This document shows, piece by piece, positions 25,893 through 38,457 of a DNA stretch of 64,000 bases. Under the pieces are notes generated by a model. The model saw only the letters and a program-made list of their open reading frames with translations, ran no database searches and was not told the DNA's origin. Source of the stretch: Luidia sarsii. Taxonomy: Eukaryota; Echinodermata; Asteroidea; Paxillosida; Luidiidae. The translations under genes and the position numbers were made by a program. Positions within the stretch are counted from its first letter, which is position 1. Each line of letters begins with the position of its first letter. The stretch covers positions 186,001 through 250,000 of the forward strand of contig OX465108.1 of NCBI GenBank assembly GCA_949987565.1, read 5' to 3'.

Positions 25893-25965
25893 GTTTCCGT
25901 AGTGTAGTGGTTATCACGTCCGCCTAACACGCGGAAGGTCCCCAGTTCAAGCCTGGGCGGAAACA
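25893..25965 (+). tRNA. tRNA-Val (anticodon AAC), copy 1
   Basis: The 73-base gene folds as a cloverleaf. The acceptor stem is GTTTCCG pairing with CGGAAAC, followed by discriminator A. The A-box region is TAGTGTAGTGG and the anticodon AAC is at 25926-25928 in loop CTAACAC. The T-arm is CCCAG-TTCAAGC-CTGGG. It matches eukaryotic nuclear tRNA-Val(AAC) almost throughout. There is no intron and no encoded CCA. A run of more than ten T (from about 25971) follows as an RNA polymerase III terminator. Confidence 0.96.
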
Positions 25966-26457
25966 AGTATTTTTTTTTTTTTTCGTTTTCTCTTTACTAT
26001 AGATTCAATCATCATTTTTCTTTTCAAGTAATATTAGATTTCTTTTATTTTAATTTTTTTTCTTCCACTGTGGTAAGAGCATTGATAAAATCTTTAATGA
26101 TGTATTCCAGACCCTAAACTACACACTGAGTTGAAACCACAATCCAGCAGTAGACCTAATCATAATTATAAGGGTCTTCATCCCTCGCTCCCAAGGACTT
26201 CCATGTATAATTATACTTATTGATAATACAGCCATAATTTAATTGATCATTACTTGCCTGTGAATTACACTTCAACAACCTATCCAGTCTGCATCGAGAT
26301 GAGTGTCAATTATAAAGTTCCACCTAAAATCAAAAGTAGATATCTATGTCACTTGACTGTTGGAAGGCACTCGAGGCTGAAAAAAAGAAAAGAAAAAAAA
26401 TGAGTACAAATTACACTTTTTCTATTCAAATACTATCAATAATACCTTTTATTTCAT

Positions 26458-26530
26458 GTTTCCGTAGTGTAGTGGTTATCACGTCCGCCTAACACGCGGA
26501 AGGTCCCCAGTTCAAGCCTGGGCGGAAACA
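26458..26530 (+). tRNA. tRNA-Val (anticodon AAC), copy 2
   Basis: This is identical to copy 1 over all 73 bases, with the anticodon at 26491-26493. Flanks are unrelated to those of copy 1, so the duplication is either old with the gene kept identical by selection or conversion, or was a short retro-type copy. A TTTTT run follows as terminator. The same orientation and 565-base spacing suggest a small local tRNA cluster. Confidence 0.96.
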
Positions 26531-27403
26531 ATTTTTATTTTAATTTCCATTTTGTTTCGTTTTCAATTCAATCACTCCGGATCCTTTCAATGGTTATATG
26601 AATCATAATAGCCAAGATAATCTCATTGTTATAAACAGGTTATAATTTCACAATAATAATGGCTTCAATAATGTTAGCCCTTCTTGCAAAATCACGGGTA
26701 AACCAAAATATCCTGAATATTATTTCATCATCGAAATAGCTGTATCCTACCAACACTCAAGACGTTTTTTTCTCATAACCTTTGTCAGAGACAAAACCAA
26801 AACACAAAATAGACACAAATAGAATTCCTGTCTAGAATTAATTGCACAATATGCAGACTATTTACACGGTTACCATGACACCAGCTTGTACGTGGTGTCA
26901 TCAGCTCGGTAGTCTTTGTGTGCGACGGCTTGGATAGACAACAAGCAAGCAAGCATTCGACCTTTGGATGGCAGGATGTTTGCAAAACGGTCTCTCCGAC
27001 TGAATACATAATATTATGATAGAGGAGCCCTATCGCTCGCATACACCACGTAGTTCCTGTTGTTGGTGGCTGATCCTGGTCGCATATAACAATCCAAGTA
27101 GTATGTAGGCGTTATAATGAGGTGTATTTGGGGAAAGAAAATGAAAACGAGACAGAGGAAGTTGTGTTCCAATTGAAGGCCAGTCGGCCTCGACCGTTAA
27201 AGGTGTTATTGTGATCCACGAAAAGTTATCAAAACGACACAAAGGAAGTCACTGTGGCCAGAATTATGGACAAAAACAGGAAAGCCGAGGCTGGAAGAAC
27301 CTATATAATAACACTCTCAGTAGTTTGGTGAATGAGAAATTAAACCGATTGATGTTCAAGGGAGCTAGTTCAGTTGTCACTTGAAGAGTAAACGGCTGGA
27401 GCA
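26531..27403. other. Interval between the tRNAs and the MAM gene
   Basis: No coding exon was recognised. It should contain the promoter and 5' untranslated region of the downstream MAM-domain gene. Open frames on the minus strand (26785-27242) show no domain or splice support. Confidence 0.4.
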
Positions 27404-29762
27404 ATGAACAGCGCTGTGGGCATCATTCTCTTGTGGTTAGCGGTACAGAAAGGTGAGTGTGACAAGATGTAGTCCGTTTTGGGAACGACTTAAAAGTGAG
27501 ATGTGATTGCTATTTAAATTAATGCACTTTAATATGCAAGATGCGTTTTTCCACCAATACCAAATAATTATGTTTGACAACCTGCTGACATTTTGTGATT
27601 ACACTGGTGAGTTACTCGAGTGCATTTCATACTTTTGCTCTCCATGGTGTACGTGTGGTTAGTTCAGTTTCATTCTCAATTACACTTCTTTCCTGCTGCA
27701 TACTGATGGCGTTAAACAATCCACCAGTGGTCTTTTTATTCTGACCTTACTCATCCTGACTGACATAGTTAAAGGTTAGCCGATGCGCAAAGCAACTGTC
27801 AATTTTACAGTGGGTCTGCCATCATCATACGTTGAGACATGAATCGTCTGGCGTTGCGAAATTTACCCGTGGGTCATAATGATACCACAATAATTATAGT
27901 ATGCTCTATACTGCAATGGAGAGATTTTAAGTAGGAGCTTTGGGGATAAGTAGTGACCCAATCAGCCTCCGTCGTACAATGTGGATATCATATATTTATA
28001 CAACGAGCAAACATCTAAATCTCACTTCACAACTAGTGTAGCACGACCTTTCGTCGGACGACTTACAATCACATTTTGGCTAAATTTGATTTCTCCGTGA
28101 CCGTGAATTTTGTTCGCAGCCGTTGCCGTCACACATGTCTGCGACTTCGAAGACAGCGAGTCCCCGATGTGTGACTACACTCAAGATAGCGGGGACCACT
28201 TCGATTGGGGAAGGAGGCAGGGAGAGACGCCCACCTCAGCCACAGGCCCATTCTTCGACCATACCTTCGGCAATGCCACGGGTAAGTGAGGATAGTCCTC
28301 AGTTTCATATAGAGCCGCCTTAACATCAAAAATAATGTGTCAAAAAACACAAGAGAGAAACGGGAATGCTTTTGACAGCTGCTGGATTTTTCTGACTACA
28401 CCCTGAGAAAATGAATTTGCTAGACACAATAACTTTATCATTTTGACAAAATGAAATGAAGGAGAGCAAACTGATAGGGATTTGAATTAATTACGCACCC
28501 AAGGGTCAAATATCTGTGCAAATCACAAACCAATTTATTCAGAGGCAATCTTTCTCACTGTCCATGTGCTCGCTAGGTCACTACGCATACATCGAGGCAT
28601 CTGGTCCAGGCACGTGGGATGCAGCTCGCCTAGTCAGTGCTACCTTGGACCCTACTCTCGCCTTCTGCCTTCGGTTCTTCTACCACATGTACGGGGAGAA
28701 CACGGGTCGGCTCAGCGTCCACTTGAAGACCGATAGGCAGATGGAGAAGGAAGCCCTGTGGACACTAAGAGGGGACCAGGGCACTGATTGGATCGAAGCA
28801 GTCGTGGAAGGCACTTCCCCTTCACCTTTTGAGGTAAAGCGGCTTCCATAGGCTCGTGTGTAATTCCAGTCTGTCATCAGCCAATAGTAACACTCAGACA
28901 GAGCCCTTCGCGCTAATAGAAATATCATGTTATAAATTCAATTGGTTGCAATGGTTGAAATACAATTAAACCCCGCAATGGCAGACAATTAATGTGGTTT
29001 CTCACTCCGTCTGATATATGGGTAATGACAAGACGTGCCATTGGTAGGCCCTACAATAATATAAAGGCTTTTTTACCCGCGACTGACCGCATCATTTTCT
29101 GAATTTTCTTTAAATCTGTTATAGATCGTATTGCAGGCCAAGAGAGGTGAAGGATTCAAATCAGACATAGCCATTGATGACGTCACAATCCAAACGGACA
29201 TCACGTGTTCAGGAAGAGGTGAGATTCTTGCGTGACACAACACCGGTGTGTAGATGGTGATTATCCAAAAGGAATTTTTCGGGCCCAAACTTGTATGGTA
29301 GCCAACATTGAAACACTGACGTGTGCGTCGTGAATAATGCCATTTCATGGTTGTGCGTTTGTTTGGCTTATTATTACAGTTCCAACAACTTCTGAGCCCG
29401 ATACGACGGTAAGCGAAGTTCCACCTTCTACTGAGGAGATAACGCCCACGCCCACCTTGGCCCCCGTCGACATGCCAACGGTGGGACTCGTCTCTAAGCA
29501 ACCGCTGAGTGACGTGACGTCGATACTTCTCCAGCCAATCGACAGCCGCCTGGTGATCATCGTTTTAGCAACGGGGTTGTCGTTCTGGGGCGTGGTCTTC
29601 ATCGCTCTCGGTGTCGTCATGTGCAGAAGCCACCAATCACGGCAAGATGTCAAGAACCACGTGACTTACCACGCAGCTGACGTTGATGTGGCATCTGGTC
29701 AGGAATTGACTTTTGTGGAATCAGAGTGCGCGCAACCATCCACTTCAGAAGCTGATGTCTGA
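27404..29762 (+). CDS. Single-MAM-domain type I membrane protein
   Basis: Five exons join in frame with GT-AG borders: 27404-27452, 28120-28281, 28577-28833, 29125-29218 and 29380-29762, giving 314 residues. Exon 1 and the start of exon 2 encode a signal peptide (hydrophobic GIILLWLAV). Residues about 24-185 form one MAM domain, with CDFE at its start, paired Cys, CLRFFYHMYG in the middle and IAIDDVTI near the end. A Thr/Pro/Ser-rich stalk follows, likely O-glycosylated. A membrane helix (VIIVLATGLSFWGVVFIALGV) and a tail of about 50 residues complete it. MAM domains mediate cell-surface adhesion and oligomerisation. I do not recognise a specific orthologue. AATAAA at 29937-29942 is a likely poly(A) signal. 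Domain call firm, biological role open. Confidence 0.88.
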
Positions 29763-30747
<985 letters not shown>

Positions 30748-30752
<5 letters not shown>

Positions 30753-30760
30753 ATGGCGGC
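30748..30760 (+). promoter_or_regulatory. YY1-like element spanning the VPS33B start codon
   Basis: CCAAGATGGCGGC contains the YY1 core and the initiator ATG (30753-30755), just as in MRPS30. It also gives a strong initiation context for the start chosen here. Confidence 0.45.
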
Positions 30761-33700
30761 CACCAGTGACAGTATTAAATTTCCTGATTTTTCAGTGCTG
30801 AAGCAGCTCTCCAAGGAGCATTTGGTTCATCTGTTGGAGTCAGTAAGTTAACGAGACCCAGATAGTGTAATCGGTATAAGATTCAGTCTATGCTAGTTTC
30901 AAATAAGTCTCATTTGTCGTTCCCATCGTGCTGTCGGCTGTCTGTCATTGTCAACTCAGTCCGTGTGACTGTACACTGTCACTCAGTAACAACATTGTCA
31001 ACAGTAAACCAACTCGGGCCGTGACCAACTTGCATTGCTTGGGGGCCGCTATGGGGAAACGTGCACACAAAAATCCCATATATTTGCCTTTATTTTCATA
31101 CATCTTTCCCAAGTACCTTAATACAACACGATTGTTTAGCAAATATTGTTACAAATTCAAAACAAAGCGAGTACAACCATGGAGGAATAAGTTCCTCCAT
31201 GGTACAACTAACTACGTAATGTGGGGACACCCACCTCACTGACACTAACTGACAGTGACACTCGTGTTGTAACTTGTACTTGTACTTATACTTGTGTTGT
31301 ACTTGTACTTATACTTGTGTTGTACTTGTACTTATACTTGTGTTGTACTTGGACTTATACTTGTGTTGTACTTGTACTTATACTTGTGTTGTACTTGTGT
31401 TGTACTTGTACTTATACTTGTGGCTGTAGTTGTAGTTGATCAAATGCCATTTCTTTAAAAAAAAAACAATCTTGAGAAAGAAAAAAAAAATTGTACAACA
31501 ATGCTACAAACTGCATACTGACTAGTCAAATACCAAATTATTATTTAAATCTGAAAAGAGAGGGCCTGAACTGAAGTTTGAAACCTAGTAAGACTAACAC
31601 CAGTAACACTAACACTAACAGGACCTGTCTCGGGCCCTCCTAAGTTTTTGAAGAAACAAAGTAGTGATACATGTATTATGATCTTTAATCATTTCCATTT
31701 TCATAGATGCCAGGGTTGAAGGACTTAGTCATTGACCCAGATCTGATGAGACCGTTAGATCGAATAGCTGGAGCTCAGTTGCTGAAGGTAAATGCTGTAT
31801 GAACTATGATGAGTAATGTGTAGTCCTATGGTCCAGAGATGAGAAGTGTCCTTTATTCTGAATACTGGAGCTTCATCCGTAAATTGTGGATTCACATCCA
31901 GCCATGAGTCAAAGATAGTTTGTGGTAGTATACCAATGTACAGATAATCTCTGTATTCAGGTATTAGAGATTCCAATTATTTGGCTCACAGCTCACTGCC
32001 ACCAGAGGAAGCTTGAAAGAACTTGTTCAAGTTGTTGCATTATTTTCAAAATGGGTGGACTGATTCCACGTAGGCCTGATCATCCTCGCTGAAGTAATAT
32101 TTGCTGTGCTTTTTCCTCCTTTCCTATCTATTTTCTTCCCAGAAACATGGTGTAGACAAGATATTTAAGCTGGAGGCCAACAAACTGGAGATAAGTGGAG
32201 ATTCGTAAGTGCCAATAAAACTTTCAAAAGTTAGAGGGCCTGACATTTCAATCCTAGCAGGACCTTTTTCAAAAGTGAAGATAAGACTTTAGAGCTCCTT
32301 TAGATGGATTGCTTTTCTTTAACATACATTTCAAGTAATTGGTCATCTTCTATCGCTTACAAGAAAAGATACAAACAGACTTCACCTAAGAAATACTTGA
32401 TCACGAGATCATTTCATTTCCTGAGTAGAAGTTGCTTATTTTATGTTCTCTTCTTTTGCTGTCAGTCGCATGTACCTGGTGAGACCGAGTGTCAAGAATA
32501 TAAAGAATATTGCAAGTAAGCAGAGATCCTTATCAATGTATTTCTTTTAAAAAAATTAATGAAAGAAAAGGGAAAGTTGAAATGGGATTAGAAGTAGCCA
32601 TTGATGATAGGATTATAAATGATTAATCTGACTTTCCTAACCTCACCTTGTCTAGATCAGATTAAGGGAGACCAGCAAAATGAAAGGAAAAGGAAATACA
32701 AGATCCTGTTTGTTCCAAGAAAGGTATGCTTTTCTGATTAGCTTTAAAACTGTTTGCTATGTTTAGTATATTTTAGTCATACAAATAAAGGAAAACTCTG
32801 TGGTATAGTTTGATATTTCTAACTTGGTTTTTCTTACAGTTGTATATTTGTGACATGATGTTGGAGCAAGAAGGTGTGTATGGAGGTAAGTCCAGTCACT
32901 CTAAGCTTTAGTTGACTTGACGTCTCAAACCAATGGCCAGCAAGACTTCCAGAGTTAAAAACGAATGTTTAATATTTGCAGAAATTGAATAATTATGTAC
33001 TTTTTTCGTAAATATTAACAAGCTAGGAGTTTTGACGTGATCCTTTACAAACCTTTTCTAAGTAAATGTGGCCTTTGCAAGAGGATGTTGAATTCTTGAC
33101 ACATAGCCGTGCTAGGATCAAGATATCAAGCCACTCATTTGTTTTCACGGTCTTTACATTTCAAGTCATTCAATACAAGAAGCATTTTACAATATTTTAT
33201 GTCTTTGACTCCAAAGCCTGCTTTTTGTCTCTGCAGCCGTTGAGTTTGATGACTTCAAGTTGGACCTGATATCCCTAGACAGAGACATTCTCTCCTTGGA
33301 GCTTCCAGGCTTCTTCAGAGATTACTTCGTGGTGAGCAGATTTTCAATGCCATCTCATTCTCATTGCCTTGGCTGTGAGTTTGGCAGCAATCTTTATTTC
33401 ATCCGCAGATGAAGCAGAAACAAAGTAGTTTTCAAAATCCAGCTTCTTTTTATAGATACATTATAATTTGCATTGTCTGAATAATTAACCAAAATGCAAG
33501 TTTGATAACTTGGACAGGATGGGGAGCAATCAGCCCTACACACCATCGCTACATCCATCGTGAATCTCCAGTCCTTGTATGGCACCATTCCACATGTGTA
33601 TGGCCTCGGAAAATGTGCCAAGGTAAACCTTGTTACTTTGAACTTTGATTATACAAAAGAAATAATCTTACTGGTGAAGAAGTTAAAGAAGAAGACCAAA

Positions 33701-36700
33701 AATATGCAAAGATTTGAAGAATGTGTGATTTGTCCTCCTGCAGATGGTTTGGGATTTGACCAACATGCTGAGGTCCTTGCAGGGAGAGCCTCGTGCAGCC
33801 ATTGGTAACGAGATTGGTCACATGTTCCTGATTGATAGAGATGCAGATCTAGTCACACCCATGTGCACACAGACGACCTATGAGGGACTGCTGGATGAAA
33901 CCTTCAGTATAAGAAGTGGTTGGTGACTCTATCATCTACATGTACATCATCTGACTTCATCCTCCTTCATCCTGAACCACCTTCATATCCTTAATCATCA
34001 TTCTCATCTCCCTAATGATTGTTTTCTTCATCTGTGTCCTCTCATCTTCCTGTATGTCTTGCCCCTTCTCCCTTCCCCATTTCCTTCAATTTTCTCTCTC
34101 CTTCTCCTCATCCCCACCTGTGCCCCCTCTCTGAAAGTAGAATTTGATTGTTTGGTCATTTCTCCATTTTGCAGGTTATTGTGAGTTTGGGCCAGAAGTC
34201 ACAGGCACAGATAGGAGTATGCGACTGCTACTGAACTGCGATGATCAGGTGAGAGACCAGAGAAGGGACAATTCTCATTGCTTCATGCAATACTCTTGAT
34301 ATAGCAAGTGTCAGGGTGTGACAACAAATCTGACGAATTGAAAGAAGATAGTCGCCACAAATATTGTCATGTTCCTTCTGATATTTACAGATCTTTGATG
34401 ACATCCGAGACCGTCACATCTCCCATGTGTTTGGTTATTTAAGTGCACAGGCTAAGCTGGTACAGTCTGGCTATCAGGTATGTAGACCGTCACATCTCCC
34501 ATGTCTTTGGTTATTTGAGTGCACAGGCTAAGCTGGTACAGTCTGGCTATCAGGTATGTAGACCGTCACATCTCCCATGTGTTTGGTTATTTGAGTGCAC
34601 AGGCTAAGCTGGTACAGTCTGGCTACCAGGTATGTAGACCGTCACATCTCCCATGTGTTTGGTTATTTAAGTGCACAGGCTAAGCTGGTACAGTCTGGCT
34701 ATCAGGTATGTAGAACGTTTGCCACTCAACTCATGTATTGAAGCTCAAGGGCCAATTTCATAGAAATCCCAATGAATCGGTACACTGTGTGAGGATAAGC
34801 ATACATCCTAAAAGAGTTTGTATTCCTCTTGCTGGCTATTTCTAGAAAGGACGACAGCTTCAGAACATAGGTGATGTCAAGTCCTTTGTACAGACAGAAC
34901 TGAAGGATTTAAAGCAACAGTACAAGTCGCTGACGATACGTAAGTTTCCTAGAAACAATCACATGGGTTTGGGATTTTTGTAGCTAATTTGCAAGTCATA
35001 ATCATAACGTTAAGATTCAACAATTAGGACATTACTGTTTTCCCTTCTTAATCAGACATCGGGGCGTGTGAACGAATCCTAAACCTGAAGAGCAAGCAGG
35101 TGAACTTTGAAGAGCAGCTACAAACAGAACACAGTAAGTCATTGACAGTTTCTAAAAAGCCTTCTATATACATGTATGTACAGTTTCTCTGCAGACAGTT
35201 TCTACTCCCCATTTGTGTCAGTTTTTTCAATCTGTTTTTTAAACCCCCACAGATGTGTGGACAGTTGTTTGTTTTTGAGCTGCTGTAAAATTGCTAAAAT
35301 ACCTACATGTATGTAAATGTGCTTCCACAGATAAAAATGATTTTGAATCCCTCAGGTAGTTACCATTTTCAGTCTTTGGGCTTTTTTTATAGCCTCTCTG
35401 ATGTTGTTTCTATCCCTCCAAGTAGGTCCATTGTTTTTTATAGACAGTTTCTAATACTCCAAGGTCATGTGATAAGCCTTTGAGGTTGGCTACAGACTGT
35501 TTCTAATCTTCCTTTATGGTGTTGCTGTCAGGTATGCTGGAAGGTATCAACATGAAGGAATGCTACACTTACATTGAGGAGCAGATAGACAGACAGGTTG
35601 GTCAGTCTGTTGCCAGATGCTTTTCATCGAGACAAATTCATGAGAAAAGTATTTCAAATGTATCTAAAATTTCACCTTTGTCTGGCTTTCAGATACATGA
35701 GTATTTGGGTAACAGCATCACAATCTAGCATCAAGCTAATATTCTGATTGCAGCCACTGTTATGGCTGTGACTATGGCTAGGTCTTTGTCTTGGGATACA
35801 ATGTATCGCTTGGAATAAGGGGGACTAAGTACTTCTTGCTTGTCTGCGTTGCAAGCATTGAATCCTATCTAAAGGGATCTTGTGCTATGGCTAGCTCTAC
35901 TTCAACTCCATCTGAATTCTGTCTTTAACACGCTGTTTCTTTAATGTGTGCTTTCCTGAGCAGCAAGTTGGGCCATTGCAGGTAACAAAGAGAGACGTAA
36001 TGCTATGTGCTTTTGTTCATGAGAAATGTTTTAGAATTGCTTTTGTATGCAATGCCTGCAAAGTTAGATTGCCTGATATTTGAGTCCTAGCACAAACTCT
36101 CCCACAGGCAGAATTCTGCCACCATGAAAGGCCTGCTAGCATTGAAACATCAGGCTATCTAGTATTTGAAGATTTGCATATTACTGGTCATTGTTAGTGT
36201 GCAGGCATTTTGCAATGCTTATGAATCACATGCTGTTTGTAGAACTAGAAATGGTTCTAGTGTATGTGCCATAATCCCTAGTGGAGTCATTGCATTCTTA
36301 ACCTTCCTCACCCATCTCAACCCTCTCCCTCCATTGGTCTGTTATTTGAATGTGATGCCCTTTGTCAGCATTAACTGGTGAGTTACAATGGCAGCAGGGA
36401 AAAAACCAGTGGCAAAGGTGAAAGGTCAACCACTGCTCCATGCATGTGCGAGGGTTCATGGTTGGCATGGTTACCATCATGGGTCCTTGACCAATGTGTC
36501 CCATTCCTTGTACTTGTAGTTTTTTAGTCATGTAGATGGGGTCATATCAGTCACATTATTCCTCTGCGTTTTAAGACTACATGTGTACCTTATGTGTACC
36601 TTATGTACTTGTGCTATTAATGGATTGTGTCTTGTGCTTGCTAGACTGGTAGAATGCCTGCGTTTAGATGTCAAGGTTCGACCAAGGCAGGTCATGATGT

Positions 36701-38457
36701 GGCATCGTTTAAGGCTGACAGACTTTTTCTTTCCCAACTAGTCTTTGTGTCTTTTTCCTGATAGATATCACCAGACAAACTTCTCAGACTTCTCTGCTTG
36801 CTGTCCCTGACACAAAATGGTAAGTGCTATTTTACTGAAAATACAGGTAAAAGGACTTAGCGTGGATCAAATCATGCTTAGCAATTAGCCAAAGTTGCAT
36901 GATGCAAGACATTTTGAGTTAGACTTCTAACTCACCTCAACCCATCTCCATCTTCTCCCAAGGCTTGCCCAGCAAAGAATACCAGACATTACAGACCCAT
37001 TTTCTACAGAGTCATGGCCACAAACATCTACTCACTTTGGCCAACCTACGCAAGCTGGGTATGTACACGGAGCAGCCTACAGTGGAAGTCAGTAAACTGA
37101 CTGCCGCTGATGTCCGCACCAAGATCACTGACAAGGCTCTGATGAAGAAGGCAGCCTTCAGAAACCTCTGCAAGAAACTAAACCTGGTGAGAAGATGGTC
37201 AAGGGTTAACTGAAAACCCCTCTTTGAGTTGGTTTGTTGATTGTGAAAGTGTGCTTGATGCCTTGCTGTATGGCTGATAAGCATGTATGTTGTCTGTATG
37301 GCTGGTAAGTTGTCTGGCTAGTTGGCTGACTTGTAGGCTGGTGGATAACTTTGTTTGATAGTTGGCTGGTTAGCGTGGTTACCTGCCCCTTGATGAACAA
37401 TGCTAGTTCCCAATAATAGACACGTAATATTACTGTGACAAATCAGGAAGGGCTAGCCATGACGCTTCTGTCTGTGTTCACATGCCAACCCATGTAGGTA
37501 CCCAAGTCCGGAGAGGTGAACCTTAGAAGTCCTGAGGATATGTCCTATGTCTTCAGTGGTGCTTTTGTACCTCTTACCTGCAGACTCATTGAACAGGTAA
37601 CGTATATGTCACTGCATCCTCCTATCACACAACATCAAATCTTACTCCGCTCATTTGTGTCATTCTAACATTGGGTCCTTTTCCGGAGGTGTTTTGATTT
37701 TGCTGAGCTCTAAACAATGATTACACGACTGATTATTGAACAGGTTTTAGCCAAGGGGGACTGGGCTAGCATGGATGATGTCACCAAGTTGCTATCAGCT
37801 CCAACCTTCTCTGACCATAAGGTGCAGTCTTCCAAAGGTATGACGCAATGTGACCCAAGAGATTGTTTGGATGCTGTCATATCACACGGCAGCTGAAGCA
37901 CCATCATAACGTTTTTATTTAGTGGACAAATCTTTTGCTAAATGATTTCGGATTTTAGTAAAGGATAAAATTCACTAATAATTTTACGTGAGATAACCTT
38001 TTGATATTTTGTACAATTTATGAATAATTTTTATTTTTTATTTTGTTCACTTGTTATGGTGCAAGTGTCATCTTTGCTTTAAACTTTCATCCAACTGTTT
38101 CAAATAGGTCGCTATGGCAACGGTCAGCCCACAACAGCTCCATCAGAGAAGGTTGTCCTGGTCTATTTTCTTGGCGGATGTACATATGCTGAGATGGCAG
38201 CGCTCAGGCTACTGGGAAAAATGAAGGGTATGTTTCCCAAAACAATTTGTGAATAATTTGTAAAAAAAAAATTAAAAGAATTAATACTTGTCCAGCATTT
38301 ATCTACTCCAATGAGCGATGCATAGGTAGTTAATTTCTGCATCTGCCTGAACTCTGTCTTGTTACCGGCTTTTGCAGGGTACCGATTTGTCTTTGCTACG
38401 ACTGCCATCACCAACGGTGCAACTCTCATCAACTCCATCAACGACGGCCGAAAGTAG
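30753..38457 (+). CDS. VPS33B: Vacuolar protein sorting 33B (Sec1/Munc18 family)
   Basis: Twenty exons join in frame: 30753-30842, 31707-31787, 32143-32204, 32466-32515, 32656-32723, 32840-32885, 33237-33331, 33518-33622, 33744-33918, 34175-34248, 34391-34477, 34846-34939, 35056-35133, 35532-35596, 36765-36819, 36963-37186, 37498-37596, 37744-37837, 38108-38227 and 38378-38457. All are GT-AG and give 613 residues (human 617). The SM protein binds SNAREs and, with VIPAS39, forms the CHEVI complex acting at late and recycling endosomes and in lysosome-related organelle formation. Diagnostic stretches are [50 protein letters not shown] and [11 protein letters not shown]. These fit VPS33B rather than VPS33A. 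Exon 11 with its donor is tandemly repeated in the following intron. The gene is convergent with ECT2L. Confidence 0.96.
31265..31425 (+). repeat. 23-bp minisatellite in VPS33B intron 1
   Basis: The word CTTATACTTGTG recurs at 31285, 31308, 31331, 31354 and 31377, an exact 23-base period, and again at 31411 after an extra 11-base half unit. Units are nearly identical, so the array is young. Confidence 0.9.
31557..31644. repeat. Diverged foldback of the dispersed repeat, VPS33B intron 1
   Basis: AGAGGGCCTGA opens it and CGGGCCCTCC closes it. Inner parts are scrambled and contain three AACACTAAC-type repeats. A simple single copy of the family follows in intron 3 at 32232-32276 (AGAGGGCCTGACATTTC ... 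AGCAGGACC). Confidence 0.6.
34409..34712 (+). repeat. Fourfold 76-bp tandem repeat of VPS33B exon 11 end plus donor
   Basis: GACCGTCACATCTCCC starts at 34409, 34485, 34561 and 34637, an exact 76-base period. Each unit holds the last 69 bases of exon 11 and its donor GTATGT. Copies differ at only a few positions (for example GTGTTTGG/GTCTTTGG, TTTAAG/TTTGAG, CTATCAG/CTACCAG). Only the first donor keeps the VPS33B frame into exon 12. Reading through gives a stop in unit 2. Recent duplication or an assembly artefact are both possible. Confidence 0.95.
36063..36163. repeat. Foldback copy of the dispersed repeat, VPS33B intron 14
   Basis: The left arm is a diverged TTAGATTGCCTGATATTTG. The middle is TCCCACAGGCAGAATTCTGCC. 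The right arm is GGCCTGCTAGCATTGAAAC followed by CATCAGGCTATCTAG. Ends are inverted complements with several mismatches. Confidence 0.6.

Noticed and set aside
34485..34712. Copies 2-4 of the VPS33B exon as real alternative exons
   Set aside because: Their length breaks the reading frame and readthrough meets a stop; only copy 1 joins exon 12 in frame. They are kept as a repeat, not as exons.
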